This document shows, in pieces, positions 44,813 to 60,823 of a stretch of DNA of 64,000 nt; within the stretch, counting starts at the first letter, position 1, and every line of letters begins with the position of its first letter. Both the position numbers and the translations under genes were made by a program. Source of the DNA: Rhizoctonia solani (lineage: Eukaryota > Basidiomycota > Agaricomycetes > Cantharellales > Ceratobasidiaceae); the NCBI RefSeq assembly GCF_016906535.1, contig NC_057383.1:2030220-2094219 (forward strand), given 5' to 3'. A model generated the notes under the pieces. It was not told the origin of the DNA. It saw only the letters and a list, made by a program, of their open reading frames with translations, and searched no databases.

Positions 44813-47800
44813 TTACTTTTTTGCGTCAACAGAGTGATTACTAGCTGAGAGTTTTGATGCTTTCAGACGGAACACCTTCCTCTGTGAGCTTCCACCTCCT
44901 GTGACTACTGAGTGCCCAGATGTAGTAGGTGCTGTGGAGCTAGACCCAGGCTGTAATTGCAACAGCTGCTCCGGTGTAGCAGTAGCTGCTCTTGGCTGCG
45001 CACTTCCAGATGGCCTGGGAACAATTGGTGCTTGTCTTGAAGAGCTACCACTGGCAGCTGGATCTGTACGTGTTGGCATGCTGCTTGGTGGATCCATGGA
45101 CGGTGCTGTGCGCTTCTTGGCTGGCGCCAATATTGGCCCTTGAACAGATAACGTGTGTCAACCTTGGCAGAAAATGTGTTTAAATGAATCCATACCTGTC
45201 GCAGATAAAGGCTGACTTGGCTGTGCTGTTGCCGCAGCCACCAATGACGGGTCAGAAGAAGAGTGACCAAGTCTTGCCTTTTTTGCATGGAACTTAGTCT
45301 TTTGTTGACTACTGGCCACCATTGTCCGGCCACCAATGGCATTTGGTGTAGTGGTAGGTACACCCTGGGATACTTCACAACGTTAATATTCTCTTTGCAC
45401 TCCGCAATCAATATCCAAGAAGAACTTACTCAACAACTCATCAGTCTGTTCTGTGCTTCCTGTTGATAATGTTGGAAGAGGTTGCATGCTCTGTGTTGTA
45501 GGGACTACTGTCAGAATACGTTGCTCCTGATCAGCAATGGTCAAACTTTATCTAGGCTGGAGCAACGTACAATTGCTTGAGGGAGCACCAGAAACCTGCG
45601 ATCCCAGTGCCTTGGCTAGGGCTAGCTTTTGAACAGCATTTGCATCTTGAGAGTATTGTTCATTTTGGCTTTTTCTCTTGCGTGGCCCAGCTTTGGAAGT
45701 GGATGGTTTTGTACCCTTTGTTGAAGGGACTGCAGGGATCTCCTCCAAGTCAAGCTCATCGTGATCATTGGAGTGTGGCTGAGCAATTTCCAAGTACACA
45801 GTTTGCAAGGTTCTTTGCGAGCTCAGGAAATGGTTAGAGAGCTGTGCCTTACTATCTGCGTAAACATTCAGGGCCAGATCAATTCCCTCTGGCGCCATGA
45901 TGTTGTATACAGCTACATCTCGCAGCTGCCCAGGGCGATCAACGCGACCCATGATTTGGTCAAGCTCAAGCCCAGACCAAACACTGCTCTGCAGATGGGA
46001 AAATTGTTAGACAAACTGAGTGATGCAAACATTGAGCCATACATACTACGATGATCACAACTGAGGCTTCCACCAAGTTGAGACCAGCTGAGCCTACATT
46101 GCTGATGATCATGATTCGGCATGATGGGTCGTTGGCAAACTTCTCAACAGACCGTTGACGCTTGGTGGTAGCCATAGAGCCGTTGTACGTCACATAGTCT
46201 TTTTCTTTGAGAGTGAGCATCTGATATAATTTTCAGTCATCAAACGTGAAGCTACAAATCACTTGCAAGAAATAAGAGCACTGACCTTTGCAATGAGTGC
46301 TTGGTGCTGCTGAAATTCCACGTATATGAGAAACTTCCGCGGCTTCTTGCTGGGCAAAGGTTCTTGCACAAGCCTTGCTTTATCTAGCGTACCATCCTCA
46401 AGCAATGCAACGGGCTTGGGGTTGCCAATCCAGAACCACTCAATCAATCCCATGACACATTGCATCCTTGTGGACATCTTCTGGGGCAGATTCTCCACTG
46501 TCCAGTCGTCGGTGACTTTGTTTGTCAAGGTACCACGATCAAGCTCCTGAGCCTGCTCTTCCAGCCGTAGCGCTCCCAGCTTAGCCAGCATGCCAGCAAA
46601 CTTCTGTTCTATCAGGAAGTTCTGATTTGAGATTTGTAAGTGTTGGTGTAATCAGCTTATATGGGAAAGCAAATTTGACTCACATGCCACCTGACATTCT
46701 TGCAATCGCTCCGTTCCACCTCCCCCTGTGCCTGAGACCCATTCCATGCATTCTCATCTACATCCTCATCCTCATCGTCACCCACATTGTCCTGCGCTCG
46801 CTTTCTTTTTTGTCTCTTGGCAGCCTTAGCCTTTTGCGCCAGTTTTGTTCTGTTATAAATCATCAACAAAGTCAGTTGTTGTGTGATAGAATACGGAGAC
46901 AGGAGATTATATCTGAGAGAAAGGCAAAAAAGGGTGAGACATACTTTTTGCTCTTCTGCTGTGTGTGCTCTTGATTGATGACCCGTTGCATTTCCTTCTC
47001 TTCTTCATTCATGGGTGCCCAAGCAATGAACTTCTGTACAAACGGGAGATCCAAGATTCGTCTGCCCAAATAGTCTAAGGACTCATTTGTGCGACGAATC
47101 ATGATGGGGAGAAGAAGCAAGCGCAACATGTTTAGTGGCTGCTTTGAGACATGAATCATATGGAGGATGCTCCGCTGGTCCTCAGCCTGGTACTTGCTTT
47201 CCAGTTCTTCCTTGATCTTAGCAGCGCGGGGGTCGTACAAGGGAATTTTGGCAAGTAAAAGTGCCGCTTGAAGCTCCCTTTCTACTGTGGCTTGAATTAC
47301 CGCTGTGCTTGTAAGCCTCCAACTTTCATTACCAGTTGACAGCATTTCCTGCATCTCGTTCCAGACCTGAACTCCTTGCTCACCAAGCAATGGCTGGTAG
47401 CGCAGGTTCCGTCCAAGAGCAAGCAGGCACTAGTACGCACAGGCGTAATGTAATGTCAATGATGCGCTGGTGTATAACATAGTCAAATGACTTACTTTGA
47501 GCGATGTAAACAATGGTGTGGCGGTTGCTCCAATCACCAAGGACGAGGACTGAGTAATGAGCTGAACCCCTCGTTGAGTGTGACTGCTGTTTCGGAGATT
47601 GTGTATCTCGTCCACAGCTGCCACCCGAAAGCGCATTCCAAAGAGTGAGCCTGCATTGCTGATCCCTGCCTTGAAAGCAGGTGTCTCGCCCTTAGCTTCG
47701 TACTCCCTTGCATCTTTACCCTTGAATGCAGGAGGGAGCTGTAAGCACCGTTTTGCTTCCTTTGCAATAGCCTGATAAGGTCACCGGATTTATTTAATAG

Positions 47801-49857
47801 TTCTACCAGCATAGTCAATGAATGTACACTTACCGATAGGTCTGCAATGATAACCACTCGCCCTGCATGCTCCAAGTCTCGTCCAGCTGCAGCGCGGTAT
47901 GGACCTGTTGGGTCACTGCAGAAGCTCTCAAGGGTGCCGCTCTCAACTGAGTACCGGACAGGAACAAAACTACCAAGCTGGGTAAACTTCTTCCATTGCT
48001 CCATCCATTGATTGCCAAGTGTCCGCGGAGTAATGACAATTGATGGCAAATTTGGTATGGTCTTTTGGCCTGCAAAGTATGGCGAGCTTCGCTCTACAGG
48101 TCACAGAGTCAGAGTCAACCAAACAGCACATCAGCCACACAAACGCCACTCACCTTGGATAAACATGGGTGTTGCAAGACGCTCTTTGGCTGGCAGTTCC
48201 TGTTGCTTATAGTAATGTTGGATCATGCTAATGACCCCAATGATTTGCACCGTCTTTCCAAGTCCAACATTGTCGCACAGTAAAGTTGGTTGGGCGCAAT
48301 CGCCCACTCTCTGTGTGAAAGCGCCTTCCAAGATTCTGAGAGTGCCTACAACTTGATGCCAAAACGGCACCGCACGAGTTTTGGCCAGTGGAGCCATGTC
48401 TTTGGCGCTTTCACCAGTGCCAGGCTCTGCAAACGGGAACTGATCCACACCTGGCAGTCCTAGCTGGGCCCACAAAGCCTCCGTGGACAAGGACTTGAGA
48501 TGCGATACCCCAATATCCTTGCACCCATCCACCAAACTGTGGAGACCAGAGACACCAACTGTAGGGATAGGAAGTTCGGACTCGTCAAGACAGCCAACTC
48601 CATAGCAGTACTCCTCAACATAGTAAGCATAGGCAGCCTGCATTTCTTCTTCGCTTGGACCATCTTGAGTTGACTTGCTTTTAGATTTTGACGCCGCTGG
48701 TTCAAGAGTTCCTATAAGCAAATAACTTAAACACAGGCTGGTTGGTACTCACTCAGATCATCCTCAAGACTTCCAAACCCAAGACTCGACCATAACTGCT
48801 TCAGCGTACGTTCCCTGGACAGGAAGTGAAGCTCATCAACCTCCTTTGTCCCTATTGCTATCTTCCGCCAATCAGTCAAAGCCCTTGTTGCGTCACGCAA
48901 TGCCTTGGGGGATCTGAGCCTTTGAGCATCTATTATAACAATCCATTAGCTTGGCGTTTTTCGTGAAGCTTGGCTTGCTTACCTTCCAGTTTGCTGTCGA
49001 CCTTTTGCATTCTAGCACATGATGTGGTTACCTTACGCTTTAAGCTCCGCGCAAGGTTCTCATACTTGCGCTGTGCAAAGCAACGAATTGTAGGGATCAG
49101 CTCTGGGACAACAGTCCCACGACTGCTGACCCCTGCATCGCCAAATAGGGCTCGAGCCAAAGCTGCTTGCACATCTCGTTCTTCTAGCCTTGCATGGGTG
49201 TCAGCTATAGGCACCTGATGCTCAAGCACACGTTTGGTAGCTGGACGTTCCTGCGTGTATGATTGTGGTCAAATACTGAGACGTACTCGGTCATGTAAAA
49301 CTCACCCTGTTTAAGCTTCTGTCATCCTTCCAGAGATCGGCAGGAGTAGCCCCAATCTTTCCCAAAGTCTCCTCCACTTGATTCATGACGCCGCCCTTCC
49401 TGTTGATTGCAGCCAATACCAGGTTGCGATACGCAGCATACCCATAAGGGTCCGGGCCACCTTTCTCGCCTCGAGTAGTGGACTTGATTGTCTCGCGGAT
49501 TGGTATCTTCCTCACATAATCCGCCTTCCAGGTATCCCAGAAATATTGCAGGAAGCGTTCTGCAGCCTGACGCTCATGGAGCCCAAGTGCCTTCCGGCGA
49601 TTTTCGGTGATCGAGGCGATTGAAGACTCGGGCATGGTGAGGCCCAGTTCCTTGCTTGAATCCAACTGCGGGTCACTGTCGCCAACTACATCAATCTCAG
49701 CATCGTAATAGTCCTCACTACCCTTTAGAGGAAACAGCCCAAAAAGCTCCCTCCACACGTTGCTTGTCCAGGGAGGGCAGGTTAACGGGTGTGACTCGTT
49801 CATAGCAGCAGCTTCGAACAGGTAGAGAACGGAGTGGGCAACGGGAGTCAAAGGCAT
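44813..49857 (-). CDS. Snf2-family DNA-dependent ATPase, multi-exon, intact
   Basis: About 14 exons, all open and joining at GT-AG sites, from ATG 49857 to the stop at 44813. In order: an N-terminal region of about 500 residues without known domain; motif I CDNVGLGKTVQ; Ia SIVITPRTLGNQW; II VDEIHNLRN (DEIH box); III GATATPL; a long insertion with a Lys/Asp-rich stretch (KRQKRKRAQDNVGDDEDED) near 46800; motif V ISNVGSAGLNL; VI IMGRVDRPGQ. The C-terminal 250 residues are Ser/Thr/Pro-rich and look disordered. Snf2 ATPases move nucleosomes or other proteins along DNA; which target this one has is unknown. It is divergent from L2, with 1.37 kb between the starts. No bromo-, chromo- or RING domain was noticed. 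Confidence 0.88.
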
Positions 49858-51224
49858 GGTGAGGATCTAAGTGTGATGAAAAGGATAAATGTGAGATAGT
49901 GGTGATAGACTGCTAAGTAGCTCAAGTAGTAGCTGGGACTGCAAAGATCACGTTTGGGGGTATTGCTACCTGCGAGCATTGGTTCTTTTGTATCATGGCC
50001 TCCAGGATTACAATCACATGTCTCATGGCGATCATAAGAAAGTGCTACCTTGTCTCAGACTTTGTCTGCTGGATCCTCAAAGCTCGCTGTCATGCCAAGC
50101 CAATCAATACCGTTAAAGGAAGCAGTTTTTAGCTAAGGCATTACCCATATTAGGCATCTCAGCCGTATTCAATCTTTGGCTGTCCGTATCTACATTTGAT
50201 TCTCTCAAGTGGGAACCCCCACAGCCAAAATTAACTGATGACAGTCAGATTGCAGATTGTTTGAGCTAAGATAAATGCGGGGGTAAATTAAGTTTCAGTG
50301 CAAGGCTTGGATCATCTTGGAACGATTCCCCGTGCCTTGGAATCATGTATAAAATATGTTCTTTTCTTTTGAAGGCTTGATGAACAACAACCGTGGATGT
50401 TCGCTCAATTGTCGGTTTCAAGAATTCATTTTGTTTTTAATCAATTCTATCATGTGGCGGAATAAGGTTTGTCACCTTATTAAGATCCAATGTTTCCTTT
50501 CTAACTTCGTTACTCACCTTTCCAGAATTAGAGAAATGCTGCTCACGTCATGCTGGACGCTTGCACGCAAATACTTTATCAGCAGTGCTTGCAGAAAAAA
50601 GTGCAATATTGGGTTCAATAGTTCCATTGTTGAAAGGCTTGCGTCAAGACCTAAGGTACTGGTCTTAAGGGTTGTGGCGCACCGCTGGTGCCAACATTTG
50701 ACAGGCACATTCTAGAACAGGCACTATGGCAGCTCAAATTAAACAGTCTCTTTTGTTGAGTTCCGCAGTCCGGTAGTGAAACACAGCCTATTGAGTACGG
50801 AAACGCAAGACAGACACACCCAACCCTGGTAAATGATATCCATGCGCAGACCATTATGAGCAATCACACAACCTTGACGCAACATGTGATCAGCAGTGCG
50901 GGGACATGCAATCAATACTGATCTTGGTTTGACATGAGATTCGCCATGTATTTCATGGCGACAAGTGATACGGTATCATGGCTTAATCAATCAGGATTTC
51001 GCATGGCTGACTGCTCTTATGTCTGTACCTGAGGCCGTGGATATGACAATCAGTCTTGGTAAATTCCTTTTGACCAATAACGTTATTTGTGCGGTTGTTC
51101 ATCTGATTTTGGTTTGATTGATTATAAGTACTCTGAAGCTCACAGAAGACCATCTAACTAACGGGTTTTACCTTGAAGCCAACTTCTCTCCTCTTGATCT
51201 TTGTACCTTCTGCTTTTCTCAACC
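49858..51224. promoter_or_regulatory. divergent intergenic region between the Snf2 gene and L2
   Basis: 1.37 kb without a convincing coding frame. Open frames at 50356-50715 and 50651-50863 have no supporting structure. The region must hold both promoters; I cannot point to specific sites. Confidence 0.4.
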
Positions 51225-54146
51225 ATGTCTTCGCGCTATTCATCTCCAAACTATACCGAGGACGAGGCAACCTTTGAAACTGATAAAAGGGAGCAGATCG
51301 ACAAGAACTTACCCGAGATCAAGCTGGTGACGCTTAGGGAGTGGCTGGCATTTGGCTTCGCTTGGACCGTGAGTCAACGCCTGAGCTCCGAGATGCGTTT
51401 GGCTTGTGTAGCCATTTCTATGATCCAGAGTCAAGGAGGCTGCGACGCGCTCAAATTACCTTCAACGATTGCCGCCCGCTGAATAACCAAACTGTCCATC
51501 AACTTGCGGATGTTGACTCAATGATTGGCGTCTTTCCAAGAACATGCCTTTGATTCCTGTACCCACTCTCAAGACTGTCAAGTATTACATGATGAGAAGC
51601 AAATCGTATACTCTTACCTCTGACCTCCATATTGGGCCAGTCAAAGTATTGATGGATGACCGTACTTTAGTAAGCAATCCCCACATACACTCATTATCAT
51701 TAGCATACCACTCACCATGTTTTGCTTTGATTTAGGACATGCATATACACAAAGTGCCCAACATTCGATTCTTGGATTTGGGAGATAATGGAATGTTCCG
51801 CTTGCACTTCCCGCTTTTGGGATCAACCGGTAACAACATGTACCTGGGTGACTCCCAAATGGCTCAGCTCTACGACTTGGCGTTTCATCCAGCAGCTCTT
51901 CAAACCCTCCCGGAGGATTTAGTACGAGAATGGCCTGGCACCTATGAGGACAAGAAGTTCAGAAGTCAAAGCCACAAGTCCAAGCGAAAAGAGTATCAAA
52001 ACCAGCAAGGCGAGAGTCAAGACATGCGTGGAGGCGTGGCGCAGCAAACTGGTCGAGACATTCATGTCGAGTATATTCAGGATTGGTTGGATTGCGCCAG
52101 AGCCATGATCCAGGAGACTGAGAAGCTGCGCTGGGCCAGGTACTTTTTCTTGTCCTACAAGCTCAGAGGAGTGAAGAATCGGGAGTGCAGCGTTCATCCC
52201 CCTCCAGAGGTCCCCCCCGTGACTGTGCTTAATGAGCCTACGGGTGATGATGAAGGTATGCATGAATAGCTATCAGAGTCCCATTTTCTCACTAACAAAG
52301 CTTACATGGTCTCCAGATGTTGAAATTGAGGTTGATCAAGAAAGCCCAAGGGTGAAAGCTGTCGAAGGTATACTCAGCCATTTCAATACCACTCTATTTG
52401 AGCCTGGTATGTGGTTCATCGACATTGCCACCCGGATCACCATCTCGCCAAATCCGGACGATCCATCGGAGTGTACCTTTGCGGATGCGGATATGCACTC
52501 CCTTCTATTTCAACACTATACCGGCTTAGCATTTGAAAGCTGTGAAGAGCTCGTTAGCGGTCAAGGAAATCATTACCAGAAGGACGAAGTTGCCCACTTG
52601 AACGCTCTTGCCGGCGGTCGCTTGACCATCCCCCGTAGGCTAGCAGGAGACACCGGTATCACTTATGCGCAAATCTACACCACCGACAAAAGCAATACCT
52701 ACAACATTGCGCTAGCTCAGAACGCACAGCGAACCAGCGCCATCCGAATGCTTGAGTCATGGGATCAAGAGCTCAGCACGCATATCAACGGGTTGATGTC
52801 TAGCTTTGAGAACTCGGCTTGCAACCATGGTGTAGCCTTACGTATTGAGACTCGTGTAGAGTATGAGAGCTATCCCACCTGTCATTTGAGAATACCGGAT
52901 GAGCTGCTCCGGAGGTGTGTCTATGTTTTAGACCGTGATGTGTTCTGGTAAGCACGTATTCTGCTCATCCCTGTGGAAGTAATACTCATCTGTTGGCAGG
53001 CACTGGAAACGTTGCCGGCTTGCGTCCATGAAAAGCGTTATGTGCCAATGGATGGACGCTCGGCGTACGTTTACCCTCAACCGGCTTGCCGTGGCTGGGA
53101 CATTGCTCATCATCATGGAATACATGATGAATGCACTGGTGAACCGTCCAGCCTCTGGGGGGACTTGGGACCAGGTTCATGATGCAGCCTGCGTTAAAGA
53201 AATGAGGGGGAACGAATTGGTTCCCACGCGCAAGCTGGGCGCCCTGTTTCTCCCCAAGATTCATTTTGAGAAAAACAAACAGCCGCGTGTTTCTAGGCAG
53301 CGAGTCCTCGACCAGGCAACCATTCTCTACTTACTTGGGCCTCAAGGTCAATTGTTGAGCAGTATCATGGCTTTCAACAAGATTGTGGGAGTGAATCTCC
53401 GAAAGCGACCGCGCGATGAAGACCCTCGCCCTTGGGAAAGCGGCGCGCAGAATTCAAGCGCGGCTCCAATATCAAACAAGCAGAGACTAGTTACGATCCG
53501 GAGTACCCATGACACAGCGAACCCGCTTGCTGGTCCCGATTATGCTCAAGATCAGGATACGTACTCATCAGAAGAAGAAGAAGATCAGGCAGAGCAAGAG
53601 AGCGCTTCACCGTTCAAGAATATGCTTTGGGACATTATCAGCAATTATCCAATCCAGATCATGAACAAGGCTCCTAACCGCTCACAAGCGCGTGAGTCTT
53701 GGTGCCAACTTGGCAGCGACGAGCTTGCTGGAGTAACGCATGACTTCTTCACCAGCATGGAGAATCTCACAAGAGCGTTTGAATCGTACTACTTGTTTCC
53801 TGCTGATCTCAGCAAGTGGGATGCCACCGTGGCTCATCTCTTTCCGCTCATTCAAGGCAGCACCGGGAACCTTGAAAGGCGACAAGGTGTTTCGAATTTG
53901 GGAGTGGTGGTAGAGTTTTGCACCATGCAGCTAGCCCTTCCTGAGTCAAGTCGAGCGCAGATGGTTCAAGACGCTAGACGATATGTCTCAGCACACTGGG
54001 CTTGGTTACCCATAGGCACGGGCAAGAACCACTTGTGGTCAACCGGGGTCAGCAACGTGCCTAAATCTGCGCAACAAGTAGGACCATTGAAAGGAGGGCC
54101 TTGGATGATTCGCAACCCTAGGTTAATTCGCGCTGGTGATCACTAA
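51225..54146 (+). CDS. large protein L2, unknown function; 5' part possibly frameshifted
   Basis: The 3' exons are solid: about 51544-51669, 51736-52255, 52318-52946 and 53000-54146, joined by GT-AG introns, encoding VPNIRFLDLGDNGMFRLHF, ARYFFLSYKLRG, WFIDIATRITISPNP, LRIETRVEYESYP and a C-terminal WAWLPIGTGKNHLWS. An acidic linker (SSEEEEDQAEQE) sits near 53570. Upstream, coding-like sequence in two other frames (from ATG 51225 and from about 51341) joins only with shifts near 51335 and 51545 and no plausible introns, so either the true start is ATG 51544 or the 5' end has two indels. L2 resembles L1 in layout and in its last 200 residues. No known domain recognised. Confidence 0.6.
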
Positions 54147-55698
54147 TGTAATACCCTCATATTGGTGGTAGTGCGTGGAAGCCTTTTTGTTCTTCATGAT
54201 AACAGGCCCAGCTGACTCGTAGCCCAGACCTGTAGCTAAAGTGTCATGATTACACTTGATACACCAGCCTTTGATTGATATGATCTTCGACTTCTTGAAC
54301 TCAGTCATTGCTTGTTCAAAATACCCTACTCCGTTTGAAACAATATTATTTATCTTCGAACCAGGATTAAGACTTTGAGTTGTAGACGCTTTATGATATT
54401 TAGTTTACACTTGGGTTGGTTTTGTATTAGTTTAGTAACTCATCAAGTGAGCCAGTACCACAGGGGATGGTGTATGACTTACGCAAAATGACAGGCTAAA
54501 ACCCTATTGTAATGGGCAATGCTTTATTGTATCAATCCTTCATGCATTGGGTTCACTACTGGTGGTTTTATCAACTCTGTAAACTTCTGCCATTTACGTG
54601 TGAGAGATTCGTTGAGCATTTCTTTTACAAGACCCCAGATTCTAAGCAGCAACATAGGGGATTTCATGATATCCCAATCAGAAAGCGATAGCATCAGCAT
54701 ATGAGAAATTATGAACGTACCATAAACAGCAAATTTATGTATTCATATCCAACCTTTTATGACTCTGGAAGGTTATATGCAGCAACACGCAATTGGAAGG
54801 ACAGGGCTATAATGGGAGGAGCCCCTAGTATTGCCCGTATGTTTGTCAATAGTACATTTATGTGGCTCATCTCCAACATAGAAAGCGATGTTTTATTTCT
54901 CAATAAACAATCGGACATTTGGAGAAAGCCATCATTCTCTTGTAGCTTGCATAAAGCACTTACTGATAAAACAAAGCCTCAAAACAACAAGTTGGGTACA
55001 TGCAAATGCTCTATTGTCTTTTATACCGACTCATAAGGTCTTGCGCTGGACAATGTAGACCTCCAAATATATCTCAGAATATTCATTTATAGTTTTTATT
55101 GACTAATACAGATAACTCTCATCCATTTTTGACTCCGATACCCAACAGGTCTAAAGCGCTTATTGGTCATAGCACAGTATCTTCCATTGTTGGCCACGGC
55201 AGAAAGATAATGATGGTTAATCAACCAACAGTTGACACCCCAATACCACCAATATGTATTGGGAAAAGCTCCCTGATGAAAAATCCTGAGGAGGGAAGTG
55301 GGTTACACGTCTGAGAAAATTACTCACGACCAACAATTAGTTTCTGACAGTCCCGCTATTCCAGGTGGCTCTTAGCCTTAGCGCGTACTCCGCATTTTCA
55401 GTCATTATACTTATCACTTGGGTTAACCAAATTTGTTGCCAGGAGCTTTCCCAAGACTGGATTCACAAAAATGAAGCAAGTTGACTTGGACATTGTGGAA
55501 TGGACTTCAAGGCTTAAAGCAGGCTGGTCATTTCAAAACAGGCAACTACTCATTTACTTACTATGATGACATGTATGTACTCCCCGATCTATGATATTAT
55601 ATTTGTAGCCTACCATATGTTTGATAAATTTCAGCTACATGGATTGCTTTTTTCCGCAACAGGAGGTAATATATGTATTCATATAGGACCGTTTTATA
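54147..55698. other. intergenic, AT-rich, no gene recognised
   Basis: A 111-codon open frame at 54701-55036 has some protein-like patches (MYSYPTFYDSGRLYAATRNW) but no neighbours or splice structure to support it. Confidence 0.45.
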
Positions 55699-58034
<2,336 letters not shown>

Positions 58035-59692
58035 GTCAAAGTAGGTGTGAACAAGGTAGGGAGGAAAATGTGAAAACACACGTGTCACAACATCCCAGTC
58101 ACATGATCAGCGTAGTCATGTGAAGTCCCCTTATCAATGATCATGGGTCAACCTGGTAAACCAATGGTGAATCCTGCATTCCCCGCTCGCGCCAATCAGG
58201 TGGTTATCCCAGTTAACTGGTAGTATCTTGCCACCACCTGCCACATTTGTGGTTATTAACCTGTCTGTGGTGCAGGCCGCTACAGGTTGGAGCAAGCGCT
58301 ATTTGGCAAAAGCTATTTGGTGATTTTTGCGTTGGCGCTCTGTTATATATGCAATGGCTGATGTAAATACTCAGGTGAAATCAATTATATGGGCATTATA
58401 CAATCTAGTGTCGTTGTGGCTTGTTTATCAAGTCAACCCATCTCACATGTCATTCATAATATTTTGTACCCTCGGTTTTTCATCATATGTACTAATGCAT
58501 CTTTCCACCCCATATTCAAATACTATATACAAGCGTACCGCACCAAACAGAACTCTTAGCCAGCGCATAAAGCGCCATAAAGGAAATTAACAAAGCGTCT
58601 GATGCAGAGGCCCAGATGGCAATAGGCTGATAGTATAGTACACCCCTTCTCCCAGATGTTTGGTCTACAATTCATATTATAGGAAAGCTTATGGATTATT
58701 TAATCTATATACAAGGTGCCCAAAAGGCTACCCGGTTCAAACATACAACTGGGCCACTACCATTTTCTCTGAGGCTGTGCTCCCCGGTCAGGTGCTGGAA
58801 CCACGCTCTGCTCATGGTATTGCCCATGAGGCTTTCCAGTTTGACCGTTTAGTCTTCATTGCCAATGTTCATCAATTGCTAGGAGCAGCCTGTTCTGGCA
58901 CCAGTGACCTTTGCTTCGACACGCTCTTATAGGCCACAACTGAAGCCTTTTAATATAGACAACATAGACGCTGGGTCAATGGTATTTTGATTAGCATCTA
59001 GTTGTTAGCAAGCTGAACTGGTTCCAGGTACAGGCTATCAAGGTTGACTACTCAATGCAAATAGGAGACAAGGTATGAGAAGCAATGTAATCAACGGATG
59101 ACTAATAGAGTTGCTTTTGATAAACTTCATTTGTGCTGAGACAATGTGTATTCAAGTCCAGACAGCTCAGGCTTACAGGGCACAGGTTATGAGCTGAGGG
59201 AACAAGAACGGAAGCCAGCATATCCTGAGCTTGCTAATGCAATTATCCCATTTGGTTTGGTTTGGTTGGTTTGGTTGGTTGGTTTGGCTGGTTGGTTGGT
59301 TTGGCCATACACATATGGGATCTTGCGGAAGATAGCAAGCAAAGAGCTTAGATGCAATACTTAGCAGAGGTTTAGCTATGCTAGGTCCACCCAACTACAA
59401 TCTACTCATAGTGGCGTACCAAGCGCAGGGTACTATTACAGGCGTCTGCTTCTCATCTCTCATTGAAATATGAAGTTGCTATTTGTAGCTTCATGTAACC
59501 CCCAATCCTTGATTCAAAGGGTTGCACTTTTGGTGGCGTGACTGATAGCTTTGACGGGAGTAGATCATTTTACTTACAACAAGTTTTGGAATGAGCACTG
59601 CGTATATTATACCCTATACTGCATATCAGCGTAGATACATAAGTTCAAGAGCGCCCACGGTATCAGGCACCCATCAACCATCCTCCACCAAT
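58035..59692. other. intergenic, with a possible coding remnant at 58660-58932
   Basis: The plus strand at 58660-58932 is open with protein-like composition (YNWATTIFSEAVLPGQVLEP, FQFDRLVFIANVHQLLGA) but is isolated. A GGTTT/GGTTGG simple repeat lies at about 59252-59305. Nothing else recognised. Confidence 0.4.
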
Positions 59693-60668
59693 TCAAGCCC
59701 TTGGCCAACCGGTTAGCTTACGTTTACGTCCCTTGCTACCTGAGGACGTGTTTGGGTTGGTGCTTGTGACTTCATTGTACGGTTCCTTGCGTTTGGCCTT
59801 GATTCCCCCATCAAAGGCCAAGTTCCATGGTCGCAGCTGGCAAAGATTGTGCGCTGGCTGTCCCAGTTGGCCAGAGCTCCCGTGAGCGCTGGAGCAGCTC
59901 AAATTGATTGTCTTGGCACCTGCCTCAACGCTGAGACGTTCAGTCATCTGTTGAAGCTCTTCTTCCCATGTCAACACACACTGCTCCTCTCCTGGACGCA
60001 GTAGTCCCGGCCAAATTCCCGAACTTTGTGCTGGCCACCAGTCGGGGCAATAGTCATCTTGCAATAGTGGGCCTATTGAAGGTGCTCCAAAATATGCCAG
60101 GGCGGCGTTCCAAAACTCGGTGTAGGATTTATGAGGGAACCCCATTGCATACTCCCCCACGTAAGTAGTCATCCAGATGCATTGAGCTCTGTAAATAACC
60201 AATGAGATCCAAACATTTGTTTTAACTCATAAACATTGACTTACCCGCCTCAAAACCTTGTGTCATGGCGTACTTCCAATTTGAGCACATTATCAATATG
60301 TGCCCAAACCCAATCAAATTGGCCTTTGTTGTCGTACCATAGCCCCTGAGCATAAATTCCTTCCTGCCCGAGTAAGCTCGAGACCGCTCCCGTGACTTTC
60401 AAGCCTTGAAAGCGTTTTTCTTGCAGCAGTGGCTCAATGGAAGCCGGCGCACCATCAATCGTAAAGTCAAAAGCGCTGAGAATCCTTGCACAATCTAGGA
60501 GTGGGATACATTATGAATGTAATTGAATGAATGTACAATGAACTCACTCTTTGACGCCAGGTGACCAACAGCCCGTTCCGGATCCAACAGTTCGCCTTCC
60601 GATGCAGGAGATTGCCAGCAGTTTGATTTTCTCCAGTTACTCTGCTGATTGCAAACAAAAGATGTCAT
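59693..60668 (-). pseudogene. W-e: Trp-rich family member with an in-frame TGA
   Basis: Exons are about 60668-60549, 60495-60247 and 60189-59693. Exon 1 ends with GELLDPERAVGHLASK (the LDPE motif). Exon 2 reads ARILSAFDFTIDG, GAVSSLLGQEGIYAQGLWY and FDWVWAHIDN, aligning with W-d. A TGA at 60250-60252 stands in frame five nt before the canonical GTAAGT donor that gives the right phase; a weaker GTTTTG donor just upstream would avoid it. Exon 3 has TTYVGEYAMGFPHKSYTEFW and a short basic tail (SKGRKRKL). It is either a broken gene or one using the weak donor. Confidence 0.55.
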
Positions 60669-60823
60669 GATGCGTGGTGGTGAGTTTTACGAACAAACAA
60701 AGAACGCGTCACACGAGGCTGAATACAAAGATCACGTGACCATGTTGTCTAAAAAGGCCTCGCGTTTTTTTTTGGTTCCTTGCTTCCCGCACCACTACCT
60801 ATCGTACACTTGTCTTACACACC

